64,000 nt of DNA from Argyresthia goedartella (lineage: Eukaryota > Arthropoda > Insecta > Lepidoptera > Argyresthiidae), in contig OX463816.1 in assembly GCA_949825045.1 (NCBI GenBank), positions 18,301,243 through 18,365,242 on the forward strand, in the 5' to 3' direction. How positions within the stretch are numbered: the stretch's first letter is position 1; every line of letters starts with the position of its first letter. Below the pieces are notes generated by a model. That model was given only the letters and a program-made list of their open reading frames with translations, made no database searches and was not told where the DNA came from. This document shows positions 1 through 12,500 of this stretch, in pieces. The position numbers and the translations under genes were made by a program.

Positions 1-1853
1 GGAGACAGTACAGAGCTTTCGCCACGACAACTGACTGCATCTAAACACATTCAGTATTGGTTCAGCACTGGCTTGCCTCGAAGTCTGAGTCAGATACTTC
101 CCTGCCTAAACCAGCCTTTATGTTTTCCTGACCGCTAGGTGAGGAAAACATCCCTCCCACACCGCCCCCTTCTTCAGTAACCCAAATCATCCGAAAACTA
201 TGGAAATGTGGCAGTTTTCTTATAGACTAAACGGCAATTTAACTCCCCCAGTTTCCGAAAGAGTTGTCAAATGTAACAAGCGATTAATCGATAATTAATT
301 CAAAATAGCGGCATGTCATTGGCTGAAATGCGTTTGACAAGTTGTCACAGCTAATTTTCCTTTCAGAAACCGGAGTGTGTTGAATTTAACGTGGATTTGA
401 GTAACATAATAAAAGCTTGTAAGTTATTGCATAGCTTGTAACCTACAATGCCATCTCGTATGAAACTTTCAGAGTTTATCGACACTTATTTTATTCTAAA
501 CAAGTAGTTTTTTGTCTTGTTAGCTGGTTAATAAATTGTAATAGTGTACACTGTACACTGTCCTTTTTTCTGTGAAAATAAAAGACGGATTTTAACACAT
601 TCCTATAATTAATTTAGTAAATTAAAAATAACTTTGTGACTTTGGACTGTTCTAAAGCGCTAATATGGTAAGTACCTACCTATTTTGGCAATAAACCGCT
701 GAGCTACACACCGTAATAAATATTCGAGAATATCTCTAGTTCACAAAAATTTAAGTAAGTAAGTACATACAAAGTGATATGAAATACATGATATACAAAA
801 TAATACATATATTTTATCTTATAAATTACGAATTTTATTTCTAATAGGTAACTCTTATCACAAATGTTTCTATCAAACAAATGTGTGAGTGCCGTAGTCA
901 ACACATTATTCAATCTTGACAAAATTGTAATAAACGCATACCTAATACTGAGCACACTAATTATTGAGTGCTATATTATATAGCAGTAATTATCACAACG
1001 CGTATAGTTTATTTATAGGCCTAAGGTAATAGCAAATAACTTGTATTAATCTCACTGGCATACTTCTTGTATATGACTAATTTACAACAGCCTGCATTGT
1101 TGATAGCACCGACAGTAGCACACAACATGATTCTCACGTTCCTACGTATTCAAAACGTAACGCCTTATCGCATTAGTATATTTATTATGCAAATAAATTA
1201 CCAGGTGCCGGCAAATAAAGCAAAGCGAGGCACCTACGGAGATTTGTCACAATATTTGAACAGCTGATGCGGATGACTCAATGGCACATCCGCTGTCTCA
1301 TTAAACATGTGATCTCATAGTTATTAGATGTAACCTAAGCTTTTTTATACAATTCGTTATTTAGTTAGATATCACCTAACCACCACCAATGAAATTGTAT
1401 TAGGAACAGAAGGCGTATACGGCGATACGTTCACAACCAACCTCGATCACAGCGGGAGCACGAATATTTGACAGATTGAAGAAGTATTCGAGTCCACATG
1501 AAATGAAACCCTCAGACATTGTACATTCGTTCGTGCTACCCACACTGAATTAACTTACTATAGCCCATAGCTCTGAAATTATGAGTAGGTTCCCGAGGTA
1601 TTGGAGCGGTGCGTGGGGGCTGATGTTACATACTAAGCCGACGCGAGGCCTCCCACTGAACTGTCGCGACGTCCCGGAAATACACTACATACCGCAGGAA
1701 CCTCTTCAGTTGTGCGGTGTCATACTTTCTAGCGGGACAAGACGTAGAACAAGATTAAGTCTTATGTTTAAAAAATGTACGGAAAATGTACGTACGTCAT
1801 GTCACCGCTAGAAAGTACGACACGGTATGCGCTAAGCCTGTACAGAGATCGAA
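1..1853. other. Sequence downstream of the channel gene; no gene seen
   Basis: No convincing coding region on either strand. The stretch follows the stop codon of the minus-strand channel gene, so its right end should hold that gene's 3' UTR. An imperfect inverted repeat pairs about 1717-1740 with about 1799-1826, enclosing a ~60-bp loop, and may be a small foldback element. 1581-1700 is locally GC-richer but carries no recognisable protein. Confidence 0.6.
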
Positions 1854-2126
1854 TCACAAGCAATACACGAAGGTCCAATAGATGATGTTGAAGAATACAA
1901 ACGCGAGCGGGAAGCAGAATCTCGCGCGTTTGTCGATCCAGATGGCTATCTCTTGCGGGGTCATCGTGGTCCAGGTGTGGTGCTTGCGCGGGGGAGGGTC
2001 GGAGTCCTCGCGGTCGCCGCCGCCGCTGCTGCCGCCACCAGGAGGACCGTTGGCACCCGGGGACGCGATGAGCTCGTCGTAACTCTGCGTCGTGATGGTC
2101 GGCAAGTTCAGGGCGGATGGGAAACT
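1854..2126 (-). CDS. Cys-loop chloride channel, last exon (end of intracellular loop, TM4, stop)
   Basis: Terminal exon of the host channel gene (90 codons plus stop). It starts after a pyrimidine-rich acceptor (CCCCCAG) in phase 0, matching the phase-0 donor of the exon at 3050-3251. The first half is the variable intracellular loop, with a Gly/Pro/Asp-rich stretch (PPGGGSSGGGDRED). It is followed by TPQEIAIWIDKRARFCFPLAFVF and a hydrophobic TM4, and the protein ends four residues later (VYCL-stop). The Ile-Asp-Arg/Lys segment before a Cys-Phe-Pro-containing TM4 is typical of insect anion-selective Cys-loop receptors. The short tail after TM4 is normal for the superfamily. The product is a plasma- or endomembrane pentameric chloride channel subunit. 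Confidence 0.9.
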   Translation of the reverse strand, partial: SFPSALNLPTITTQSYDELIASPGANGPPGGGSSGGGDREDSDPPPRKHHTWTTMTPQEIAIWIDKRARFCFPLAFVFFNIIYWTFVYCL

Positions 2127-3049
2127 CTGGGGGTGGACCAGTCGAAGTTTGATTAGAAGTTCAGGGGTTCCATGATAAACCGGCTATGAGTCGGCCGCGG
2201 ATTGCAGCTGACTTCGTAGAGATATGTAGCTAGTCTAGGCAAACCTTTGTCACAAGCCAACTTATGCTTGACTGTGTACAGGTGGTATAGGTACCGGCAT
2301 TTCAGATAATTTCAAAATGTAACATAATAAACAATGGAATTCGGACTGTTGGTTCAACAGTGCTATCGTTCCGAAAGATACTAGTGTAATTGCGTGGAAA
2401 GCGAATCAACAAGTGTCACCAAACACATAGCTTAGTTGGGTCAACAAGGGATAAGACCGCATAAATTCGTGAGATAAGTGACGTCAGAGTACACTAGATA
2501 GTTTTAGTATCACGGGATGGTGTATCATCATAGTAATTCATTGTTTTGTGTGCGTGCGTGCTTGAGGTTGATACACCGAGTAAATACATCCATGACGTGG
2601 CAATTTTTTTACTTTGGTGCTAATATCGGCATCGCCCTGTAAATCCGACATCCCATGTAGATCCAATATATACCCTCCTGTAGATCTCTCTGACCACACG
2701 TGACCAGTTAACAGAGTGGTATTCCCAAGTCATTATCTTTCAAGACCTGGGGGAGGTTACCACAACCTTTATAGCGATTCATGAACGCATGAAGAAGCAA
2801 AGACGCAATAAACGACAGCTCGTGTTAATCATCGTGTTGTGACTAACCAAATTTTGAACAGCGATTGAAATTCCTAGATGCATGTTAGAATTGCAGCATT
2901 AGGCTATAGTTTAGGTTCCTGAACTGAATCGGCATACGTTGTAGTAGCCGCCCCTGCTCCCTCCGCCGAAAACCCAAGAGTGTTATTCGGTGTGCCAACC
3001 TCCAGTAGCGGATAGGTACTTTAAGAAGATGATAGGGTTGTAAACTCAC
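2127..3049 (-). other. Intron of the channel gene
   Basis: Intron with a GTGAGT donor at 3049 and a CAG acceptor at 2127. No repeat family or coding signal was recognised inside. Confidence 0.8.
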
Positions 3050-3251
3050 ATGCACAGTAAGATAGTTGTTGAACCCGGGCCCGGCGGGGTCGCTGCTCGC
3101 CTCTTGTTGCAAGGACGAGCAAGAGCGACTCTTGGTCAGCTGCGGTGAGGTCTGCTGCAACTCCTTCTGCATCTCCTTGCGAGCCAGCCGCGGGGTCAGT
3201 GTGCCCTTCAGGATGTACATGCTGTTGACCTTTTTGAGGTTCACTACCTTC
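3050..3251 (-). CDS. Cys-loop chloride channel, exon for the start of the intracellular loop
   Basis: 202-bp exon. The acceptor AACAG precedes it and it enters in phase 2; it leaves in phase 0 at CAT|GTGAGT. It encodes the basic segment just after TM3 (VVNLKKVNSMYILKGTLTPR) and a Gln/Ser-rich cytoplasmic loop (about residues 20-67 of the exon). The LKKVNSxYxLKxTLTP pattern is what I recall from the insect pHCl-2/Hodor-like group; that assignment is from memory. Serines and basic residues in the loop could be phosphorylation or trafficking sites, but no single motif is decisive. Confidence 0.85.
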
Positions 3252-4350
3252 CTGTTGAATGGGAAAGGTTGGGAATCAGAAAATGATACACATGTTCTAT
3301 TCTATCTATTGTATTCTCAAAAACATACTAAGCAACTGTTAGGTATTTCAACTCTTCTTGGTGCCCAACAAGGCTCTATTATTGGGAGAATGTATGATGC
3401 CATTTGACCCTTGTATCAGGCCTTTGCGCGCAGAATGCGAGGCCTGACATTACTTAAATCTGCAAAGTTTCAAGCTCACGCCCACAAGCACCGCAGTTTG
3501 CCATTAGAGCTATCAGCTATACCTAATGATAAATAGTATAAATTAATATATTTGTATCTGTGCCTATTTATGGGATTAGTTAAAATCGTACGGTAGGGCT
3601 CTTTCTATCTTATATATGGGAGGTAAAAGACACAAAAATCCTAATTACGCTCGAATCTTAATCAAATAATTCATCGACATCTTACATACCGGCAATAGGG
3701 ACCAAGGTGAGATTGTAGAGCATTGTCAATGTTTAATTGACCGAATTAACGTAGCGAGAGCTGCAACCTTCGCTGAGCGACGACGTCGCTAAATGAGTGA
3801 GTTACTGATGATCCATCATAAGGAAGACGTTTTAGAAGGCCGAGTTACAAGTAAACGGACTCATTGATCTTCCTTCTCTTAATTGGACAAAATTGAGGTC
3901 AAATTCCTCTCAAATGTCTTCATTTCACCCTTGATTAAAAAGTCCGTTAACATCTTGCAATTTATCTATGAATGGTTCGGATCGTGGAGATTTAGATTTT
4001 GAACAGATTTCAGCGCTCGTCTTATTTCCACCATAATGGCATGTACAAAGCAGTATCGAGTAAATTAGATAGAAGAGATATTTCTTACACAGAGCTCGCC
4101 ATTGCATTGTATCATTATTTTCATCTCCCAATCTGTTTATTGTGAGTACAAAAATTATAATCAAAATAATGCAACAAGGCAGCGAAATCGCATCAAGATC
4201 CTGGCGTATTACATACTGAGCCTCGATAAATATTTGTCGGGTCGAAAAAGTAAGCGAGTTCGGAAGAAATCCAGCTATTGTTCCTAAGAATCACTGACAT
4301 TTAAAATCGGTTAATTTTTCGATGCTTAATTATGAATAGTATCCACTTAC
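3252..4350 (-). other. Intron of the channel gene
   Basis: Donor GTAAGT at 4350, acceptor CAG at 3252. No coding region or recognised mobile element. Short reading frames inside have no family signature. Confidence 0.75.
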
Positions 4351-4516
4351 TTCCTTCTCCAGATAGTGTTGACAAACGCGAACTCCACCAGAGCCGAGAA
4401 GATGAAGCCTGTGCAGGCCAGGAACCAGATTTCGCTGGCTTTGATGTAGGACACCTTGGGTAATGTCTTCGCTTGTGATGACGCGAGGGTGATGAAAGAC
4501 AACATTGTGCTGGTGC
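4351..4516 (-). CDS. Cys-loop chloride channel, TM2-TM3 exon
   Basis: 166-bp exon entered in phase 1 (acceptor TTCCAG) and left in phase 2 at AGGAA|GTAAGT. It encodes TM2 (TSTMLSFITLASSQAKTLPK), the TM2-TM3 linker (VSYIKASEIW), which couples ligand binding to gating in this superfamily, and TM3 (FLACTGFIFSALVEFAFVNT), ending WRRK. TM2 lines the pore. The sequence VSYIKASEIW is characteristic of anion-selective invertebrate subunits. Splice phases agree with the flanking exons, so the exon is intact. Confidence 0.92.
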
Positions 4517-4749
4517 CTGGAATCGGTGGGAAGGAAACGTAATAAAATATTGCATAATCAGTACTGAACTCTCTATAGGTATCTCTATAGATGCAGTGAT
4601 GGGGCAAAATGGAGTTTTGAATAACTGTTTAAACGTGGGCACAACTGTGCCTCTGAAACTACGTACGGAAATCGGCGTGATGCCATATGTATGGTTGTTG
4701 TATCTACAATACTGGATACAAACAAAGTAAAGTGTGTCGTGTGCCTTAG

Positions 4750-4975
4750 CAGAGCAAGAGCACTTAGAAGGTTAGAAGCATGCTGGTCAGTGAATTCTTC
4801 TACTACAATGAGATACCTCTGGAGATTTTGAAATTGCAATTTGAGCAATTGAAAAATGGTGTAGAGAATACTTTGTCTAAAAAGCGATATTACAACGTCC
4901 AAGATTACAGAAATGACAAGACTGTTTGGGGTTAATTTAACTCAACAGAGAACTCGCTGTTAATATTTTTTGTAA
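4750..4975 (+). mobile_element. LINE 3' fragment (end of reverse transcriptase ORF)
   Basis: On the plus strand, one frame gives a decayed tail of the type FYYNEIPLEILK...LKN, then NDKTVWG and a stop. It is clearly similar to the LINE tail near 56700-56890 (shared 'gagattttgaaattg' and 'atttgagcaatt' stretches). Heavily mutated and 5'-truncated, it sits in the intron between the TM1 and TM2-TM3 exons. Confidence 0.6.
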
Positions 4976-5536
4976 TTGATCGGGCGAGCGAAGCGTCCAG
5001 TTTCGACAATGACCAAAAATGCCTATGTCCGTCTGTCAGTTCTCGCTCCACGTTGCATTTTTTTACCGATTTTGACGAAAAGTGGCATACAAGGTCTTTA
5101 TTTTTTATTTTTTGTCGATCGCGGTTTTTGTTTTGGGGGAAAATAGGAGGAGAAAGGAGGGAAGTTTTCTGTAGTGTTATTTAACGACGGATTTCAATCA
5201 AATTTGAGAGGCATCCAAAAGGGGGGCGTAGAGGGGGGGGGGGGGGCACCTCGGGGTATTTTCGACCCCCCCTGTAACTATGTAAGATAAAGCTAGACAC
5301 CTGAATTTTCTGTGACTACTAGGCCACAATTTAAATAGGCAAATTCCCAAAATTCTGTCAATTTGAACCAATAGATTGGAAACCACAGCCGTTTAAAGTT
5401 CCGACATTTTCTGACTGACTCATCCACATCCATCACAATTCTAATAGCAGATCTTCAAGCTTGAAATTCTAAACAAGCGAGGTCTACTGTTCTCACAGAA
5501 CTACTAGTGATTTATTCCGGCATATTATTTGTAATA
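4976..5536. other. Intronic repeat-derived sequence with a poly-G run
   Basis: 4981-5160 resembles a common lepidopteran interspersed repeat (GCGAGCGAAGCGTCC start, later TTTTTACCGATTTTGACG). A poly-G tract of about 15 occurs near 5230. No coding potential was recognised. Confidence 0.45.
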
Positions 5537-5769
5537 CACTGACGAGCAATGAAAAAGTTCCAGTGACTTAGCACGAAATTACTCCTAAACGGGAAAGGCT
5601 AGCTTAATGACGCCGCCGTCTGCAATATTGAAGTACAATTAACAGCGCATCAGAATATTACCAATTTAAAACGTAAATATTGTAAACGTAATATTGGTTC
5701 TATGTCTTAGGAGATATTAAGGTGTCTGTCGGCATTTTGTGGGTGGAACTTTTACATTGCTCGTCAGTG
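5537..5769. mobile_element. TA-flanked MITE (Tc1/mariner-type)
   Basis: Both ends carry the inverted repeat CACTGACGAGCAATG followed by near-identical AAAAGTTCCA (about 26 bp in all, one or two mismatches). The left end is preceded by TA and the right end followed by TA, the hallmark of Tc1/mariner insertion. The 233-bp interior has no ORF, so it is non-autonomous. No autonomous partner with these termini is in the window. Confidence 0.8.
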
Positions 5770-5799
5770 TAATTAATGTTGTAATATTTGTTAGTTACA

Positions 5800-7125
5800 T
5801 AAAAAACGAAGTCACGGAAAAGATTCAAAAATTTCAAAGATTCAAAAAAAAATATGGAAAATCATTAACAGAATATGTGGAAAAATAACAAAATCAATTG
5901 ATGAAACTATTTTAAAATCATTTAAATTACCAAAAGAAACCCTTGCCAACAATTTTGCAAAAGAATTTCAGTCGAATGTTAAAATATTACAATTACTTGC
6001 GACACCCCTATATTAAATCCAAATAGCTATCTACGAAAGAAACCCTGATATTGCAATGCGACTAAAACTTGCTACAAATGAGGTAATACACAAAATATTA
6101 CAACATCTAAATCACAACAAAAGTCCGGGTTTTGACGGGATTCGGGCAAGTGATCTCAAATACATAAATAATGACATAACCCCCGTTATAACCCACTTCA
6201 TTAACAGGTGCATTGCTGAGTCAGTTTAACCAGATAAGCTCAAAATCGGAATCATCCGGCCAATCTATAAAAAAGGGTCGCATAGTGTGTATAATAATTA
6301 TAGGCCTATAACTATTTCATCTTGTATTGATAAGATAGTTGAGAGGTATTTCGGTTATGAAATATCACGTTATCTCGAGAAAAATAAAGTCATAAACAAA
6401 TACCAATTCGGCTTTCAATGGAACCGAAGTACCTCTCAGCTGTTATGTCAATTCACTAATGAAATAAATAAGCATTTAAACCATAAGAATCATACTGTGG
6501 TTATATTTATAGATTTTAGTAAGGCGTTTGATACCCTACGGTATAAAACGTTATTTACAAAGCTCCAGCAGAATGGTATTCAGGGCCCTTTACTTTACTG
6601 GCTTATGGATTATCACTTCAATAGAAATACAATGGTCAAGATAGCTGATAGCTATAGTGACAAAAAACCTACTGATGTGGGCACTGCCCAAGGGTCAATT
6701 TTTAGGACCAACTAAATATTTATTATATGTAAATGATATGATCAATGTTATCAAAGATGGATCTATTTATCAATTTGCTGACGACACCTGTATTGTTGTA
6801 TCACATAAGAACTTATCTACGGCTGAATACATGACGCAGAATAATTTTAACTTACTGTGTAAATGGGCACACGATGTGGGACTAGTCATTAACGCGGATA
6901 AAACAAAAGCAATGCACATTCACTCTTCGCATAACAAAACCTCATATGTACCCACCATCGTCGCTCACGAGCATACGTGCCTGCATCTAAACAACATACG
7001 GTGCCAATGTAAAAACATAGATTTTGTACACCAACATATGTATATAGGTCTTATAATTGACCATAGGCTCAATTGGGGACCTCATATTAACTATATTTGT
7101 GATAAACTTTGCTCATTTGCAAGCT
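5800..7125 (+). mobile_element. LINE 1, first part: jockey-like reverse transcriptase remnant
   Basis: Plus-strand RT pieces: YRPITISSCIDKIVERYF (about 6301), FGFQWNRSTSQL, VIFIDFSKAFDTL (palm motif A) and, after a frameshift near 6690, LLYVNDM and YQFADDT (motif C), then LNWGPHINYICDKL. An internal stop occurs in the upstream part (around 6228). The reading is cut off near 7125 in the thumb region. It resumes at about 10995, so later insertions split the element. Start is approximate. Confidence 0.8.
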
Positions 7126-9705
7126 CAAAAAAAAAAAACTCAAAACGTTTATTCTGTAAATAGGCCACAAGGGCACTTTCACATGTCATTTCATTTCATT
7201 TTTTACAGAACATTTGGTATTATTATTTGTATCATATTATCAGAAAAAAAAGTACTTAATTATTGTTTCTGAGAGATGTAAAGAGTCTCAAATGTCATAA
7301 TAAAATAATTAAAATATAAATAACAGAGATGTATAGTCTCTTTAGTGAATAATACAATGATGATAGGAGATGTAAATGGTCCCCACAGTCAAGAGTTGTA
7401 TAATTAAATTAATCTTTGGAGGTGTAAAAGGCCTCCAAGTGTCCAGTAAAAGAAACTCTGGCAGTGAGGATGCTCACAATTAATTAGAACAATTCAGTCC
7501 CAAGCATTTTTATCGTCTATGTACTCTTTAATACTGTAGTAAGCTTTAGAAATAAGCCTTTGCTTGATGTATTTCTTGAACTTATTAATTGATAGATCTG
7601 TCAAAGTGCTTGGGAGTTTATTGTAAAATCTTACACAATTACCCTTGAACGAGTTTTTTATTTTATGGAGCCGAGTAGTGGGCACTGCAAGTTTGTCCTT
7701 GTTTCTAGTATTAAAGTTATGTATATCACAGTTTCTTCGAAAGTTAACAATGTTCTTATGGACATACATAATATTCTCGTAAATATATTGACTATGGACT
7801 GTCAATATATTTACTTCTTTAAACTTATTTCTAAGAGAATCTCTATTATTCATTTTATAAATCGCACGAACAGCCCGCTTCTGCAGCACAAAAATAGTAT
7901 TTATGTCAGCAGCACTGCCCCAGAGCAGAATACCGTAGGACATAATACTATGAAAATAACTAAAATAAACTAATCTGACTGTTTTTAAATCTGTCAAGTG
8001 ACGGATTTTCCTGCATGCAAAAGCTGCAGAGCTCAGTCTGTTCGATAGCTTATCAATATGTGGACCCCATTGGAGTTTGGAATCCAACGTTATACCTAGA
8101 AACACTGTGCTGGTTACCAATTCCAATTCCTCATTTTTAATTGTTATACATGTCTGATTATTTTTAACGTTAGTAGTAAGAAACTTAACACATTTAGTCT
8201 TTTTCTCATTTAATAGCAAATTATTAACATTAAACCAATTTACCACTCTTGATATGGCATTGTTCACGTGATCATCATTAGCGTGTTGGTTTCGGTTTGT
8301 TTTAAAAATAAGTGAGGTGTCATCAGCGAACAGTACCATATCATGACAGTCCCTTCCTAGATAGGGTAAGTCGTTTATATAGATGAGGAAAAGGAAGGGT
8401 CCCAATATTGAGCCCTGTGGCACGCCCAAAGAAACCAATGATCCTGGTGATCGTTCTCCGTTTACGTCTACCCTTTGTATTCTTCCGTTCAGATAAGATT
8501 TTAACAAATTCAATGACGTGTCTCTAACTCCATAATGGTGTAATTTCCTGATCAATGTTTCATGACAAACGCAATCAAAAGCCTTAGATAAGTCACAAAA
8601 AATGCCTAGGGCATCTTGTGACTCTTCCCAGGCATCAAAAATACTTTCAATGAACTGAATTCCGGCATCTGTTGTTGAACGACCGCGAGTGAATCCAAAC
8701 TGTTTGTTATGCATTAGCTTATTTGATTCAAAATGATGTAATAGCTGTGATAAGATTAATTTCTCAAAAATTTTACTAAAAGTTGGTAGTATTGATATAG
8801 GTCTGAAATTGGTGGGGTCTTGAGTACTACCTGCTTTGAAGAGGGGAATTATCTTACTTTGTTTCATTAAATCAGGAAATTCACCGCAGTCTATACAATT
8901 GTTGAAAATGACCGCTAGGTCAGGTGCAATTAATTCGATCAGGGATTTAACGACGTGAACAGAGAGTCCCCAAAGATCATTCGTTTTCTTAACATTTATC
9001 AATTTAAATGCCTTTACGACATCTGAACTTGTGACGTGCTTAAAATTCAAGTATGAAGCACACTCTGAGACATTATCTTTTAATATTGCAACAGCAGACA
9101 AAGGTGACGAATTTAAATACTTAGTCGTGGAAGCCGGTGCATTAGTAAAAAACGATTCAAATTCAGTTGCAACTTCTAAGCTAGAACTCGTAAGCTGTCC
9201 ATTGATTTTTAGTTCGTAATCGTGACTCGCTTTTTTACTACGACCGGCCTCCTCATTAATTATTTTCCAAGTCCAAGTAGTTCCTGGGCTAAAGAGTATC
9301 TCATTCTTTCTAACCGGTCAGCAGTTATTGGCACAAACGAAATTTTCTTTTTAATGACAGGTTCTCTAATAGAATCAAATTGAAATAATTGACCTAAATG
9401 ATCTGAATCCAATTCACTGATAACACTTTTACTGATTGGAATAACATCGGTAAAAATGTTGTCAATGCATGTAGCACTAGTAGCAGTCACTCTTGTTGGC
9501 TCCATAAATAAATGGCTAAGCCTAAATGATGAGAAAAGATTTATCAATCTAACGCTGAGAGTAGTTCTTTCTAACAGATTAACATTAAAGTCACCACATA
9601 TAATTAATCGTTTCGTACTGTGTGATGAAATAGTTAGGACGGATTCCATTATTTTCTCGTACATTTCAAAGTCGCTCAAGGGTGGCCTATAGACACAGAT
9701 TAGCT
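7126..9705 (-). mobile_element. LINE 2: jockey-like element with endonuclease and reverse transcriptase
   Basis: Minus strand. The endonuclease tail (RLIICGDFNVNLLERT; TCIDNIFTD; SDH, 9260-9700) is followed by a frameshift near 9270. A long open RT ORF (stop at 7494) then carries FRPISILPTFSKIFEKL, FGFTRGRSTTDA, GIFCDLSKAFDCV, GVPQGSILGPFLFLIYINDL and VLFADDTSL. The 3' UTR runs to a poly-A-like tail, seen as A/T-rich sequence at about 7125-7150. It is 5'-truncated at about 9705, where LINE 3 abuts it. Non-autonomous as it stands because of the frameshift and truncation. Confidence 0.85.
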
Positions 9706-10990
9706 ATTTTATTTTATTATATTTTATTAACATTGGAAAACCAACAGCTATCTTTAAATTAACAATAGGAATCTTATATAAAAACAAAAAAGCCAATTAT
9801 AGGTTTTCGCCGACAAAAAGACACAATAAACAAATAAAACAGTTAAAGCACTCTTAAATAACAGAATTAGTTCGCATTATGCATAGCCCTATACGTTGTA
9901 ACATGACATGCAGTAACAAGTCACGTTAAAAAAGAAAAAAAAATAATAATAAATAACAGAAAGTCGAAATACTTAGCTATTCTAGTCATAGAAAAAGTCT
10001 CGGTACAGTGATCTCTTCGCTGGATTAACACCAGTGCTAAACAGGTCAAGATCAATATCTCCACGCAGATTGTTGAATCTCTGACAAGCACGCCAGAGGA
10101 ACGTATTTTGTCTGTAGTTAGTGTTTGACTTAGGGAGCGAGAATAGCGCATTATGACGCAATAGCCTACGGGGCGCTGTAAATGATAATTGAGCAAGTAA
10201 ATCAGAGCAATCAATGACATTAGAGGTAATTTTGAGAAGGAATACCAAATCTGCAACCTCGCGTCTTAGTTGAAGAGGAGCCAGATGATGTTTTCTACAA
10301 ATATCGAGGTAAGAATCTGAATTGTATTTAAATTTAGTCCGATAACAGAGATAACGCATAAATTTACGCTGAATATTTTCAATCCGGTTAATATGAATAT
10401 TGTAGCGAGGACTCCAAACCTGTGAAGCGTACTCAAGATTACTTCTAACGTACGTACAATAAAGAATTTTCAAAGTTTTAGCTTTTTTGAAGTCTCTTGA
10501 GGAACGCATCACAAAACCCAGAGCCCTCGAGGCTCTAGTTATAATACTATCAACATGGGCATTAAATGTCAGTTTAGCATCATGGATGACTCCCAAATCC
10601 TTAACGACTGCATCCCTTTTTATTGTCTCACCCTTCACAATATAATTAAAGAAAAGTGGATTCTTTTTACGAGAGAAGGAGACAATACTACATTTGGAAG
10701 GATTTAGGTCAAGCCGATTGACATCGCAGTAGTGTTCTAAACGGAACAGATCTGCTTGCATAGCTTCAGCATCGGCATTTGAGCTTATGTTGGCAGAAAT
10801 CTTCATGTCGTCAGCGAAGGACAACAACCTAGCAAAGTTAAAGCACAAGTCAATGTCGTTCACAAATAACACAAAAAGTAACGGACCCAACAAGGACCCC
10901 TGTGGCACACCGCTAGGAACATTAACCCAACTAGACATATAATTATTAATAACAACAGCCTGTGAGCGATTGTCAATATAGGAAGCAAAC
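9706..10990 (-). mobile_element. LINE 3: 5'-truncated jockey-clade reverse transcriptase
   Basis: A minus-strand ORF, open from about 10990 to the stop at 9982, encodes the C-terminal half of RT: SGVPQGSLLGPLLFVLFVND, LLSFADDMKI (catalytic ADD), LDLNPSKCSIV, and the thumb/C-terminal region ending YRDFFYD. The 3' end has an A-rich tail, seen as TTTTATT repeats at 9701-9727. The ORF is uninterrupted, so it inserted more recently than LINE 1. Its 5' boundary carries a small foldback (10966-11006). Confidence 0.85.
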
Positions 10991-10994
10991 CTAT

Positions 10995-11540
10995 ATTGAC
11001 AATCGCTCGCTATACTAAAATATAAACTAACTTATTCTATATTAAGAACACTTTACCTTGCTCTTGCTGATAGTATAATTAGTTACGGATTAAGTAGTTA
11101 TGGAAGAACCTATAAAACTTATCTTATTAATATATGTAAATTACAACTAAAATTGTTAAAAACTATTGTACCAAAAAAAACTAAAATTTTGTATGAAAAT
11201 AATGAAATTGGATTATTTCAACATAGTAACATTCTACATATTAACCAAAAAGTAAAGATTGCTATTCTTAAGGAAGAGTTTAACCGTATTAGCATATTAA
11301 ATCCTAAGATTCGCTATAAATCCCTAAGAAAATTAAGTTGCACTAAAAATACATGTTACCCAAGTTTAATAATGTGTATGGAAGAAGAACTAGTGAGTAT
11401 CTTCTCCCAAATATAGTAAATGATATGGATGATGATATCACACAAACATACCTAAAAGAAAAAAACTTCATGTCATATCTCAAAAACATTTTGCTAATAG
11501 TGGTGACTGTGAGTATATATTATAAATAAGTTTATGAGGT
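10995..11540 (+). mobile_element. LINE 1, second part: reverse transcriptase C-terminus
   Basis: The plus-strand reading ...ILRTLYLALADSIISYGLSSYGR... continues through 11416. It is the RT thumb segment expected immediately downstream of the piece ending at 7125. The two parts have the same strand, a similar AT-rich codon style and complementary coverage of one RT, so LINE 2 and LINE 3 are nested in LINE 1. Confidence 0.7.
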
Positions 11541-11924
11541 ATTTGTTTTTTCTTGTATGTGCTCATCGATAGATACCACTACTACCAAACGCTTGATGCA
11601 AGCTTGTTATTGTTTTTGTCTCTGTTGTTATGAATTATCAATTATTGTTAACTGAAAATATCAACCTACGAAGTAAGTAGGTACTCAATTTTACTCCTTT
11701 TCTTGTATATGTGGATCGCGGGCGGCCCTCACATGTGGGCGCGCGGGCAGGCGGGAGCGTGTTGTGTGTGCGGACCGACCACGAACACCACCTAATTTTA
11801 GGAATCTTTATGGATATGGGCAGCTTACTTGCCTGGCATGATTACTGAAATAAAAATTATATAAGTTCCGAACTCCCAATCACTGATAAATCCTGAGGGT
11901 TTTTGTGATTGTTGCATGAATGTA

Positions 11925-12112
11925 ATTAAGTTAAGCTTATGACAATAAAAATACAAAAAAAAAAAAAAACAATTTTTAAGAGATCTAAATATCAATCTGG
12001 GACAGTTCCTTTGCCCCTCTTCTCCCACAGTGGTCCAAAGTAGAGAAGAGGCAACAATGACGTTTACTTTGTAAATATCTACAGTAATAAAGAAATTTTT
12101 ACTTTGACTGAC
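11925..12112 (+). repeat. Dispersed LINE-tail-like repeat
   Basis: Shares blocks with 57120-57290 and about 41530-41585, including CACAGTGGTCCAA and the terminal TAAATATCTAC...GTAATAAA...ACTTTGACTTTGAC. Such shared 3' ends are expected of 5'-truncated LINE copies. The 57-kb copy follows an RT ORF, which supports that origin. Confidence 0.6.
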
Positions 12113-12319
12113 TCTCCTAAAATCTATAAAAGAGTTAATAACCGAAATCTTTTAATTCTGATAAGCGTCAAGTTTTGAGCAACTGATGGTTTCCACTGTT
12201 TTGTCCCTAACACTCCTCAATTTCCAAGAGTTGGGTCATTATGTGGCATTATACCGGAGCTCTGATGTAGGTAAGGACCTAATAGTACGTTGAATTAAAA
12301 AAAAAAAACATTTATATAT

Positions 12320-12500
12320 CTACAGCCATATTTGCTTCAGTCCCCACACTAGGATACCTCGTGTCGTGGGAACCGGAAACGGCGACGTCACACACATAAA
12401 CATCCAATGCTTGAGGTTATTTTCCTCCCTCCCCAGTCGTGATTCGAAACCAGGATCTCCCGCTCGGGAGACACAGCCAGGCAGATTTTGTAACAAGATT
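12320..12500 (-). repeat. Degenerate tRNA-derived SINE
   Basis: The reverse complement has a B-box-like GGTTTCGAATCACG in a tRNA-like head and a tail containing CCCACACTAGGATACC, parallel in layout to the clearer SINE at 24987-25245 inside the Polinton. Decayed. Confidence 0.5.
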
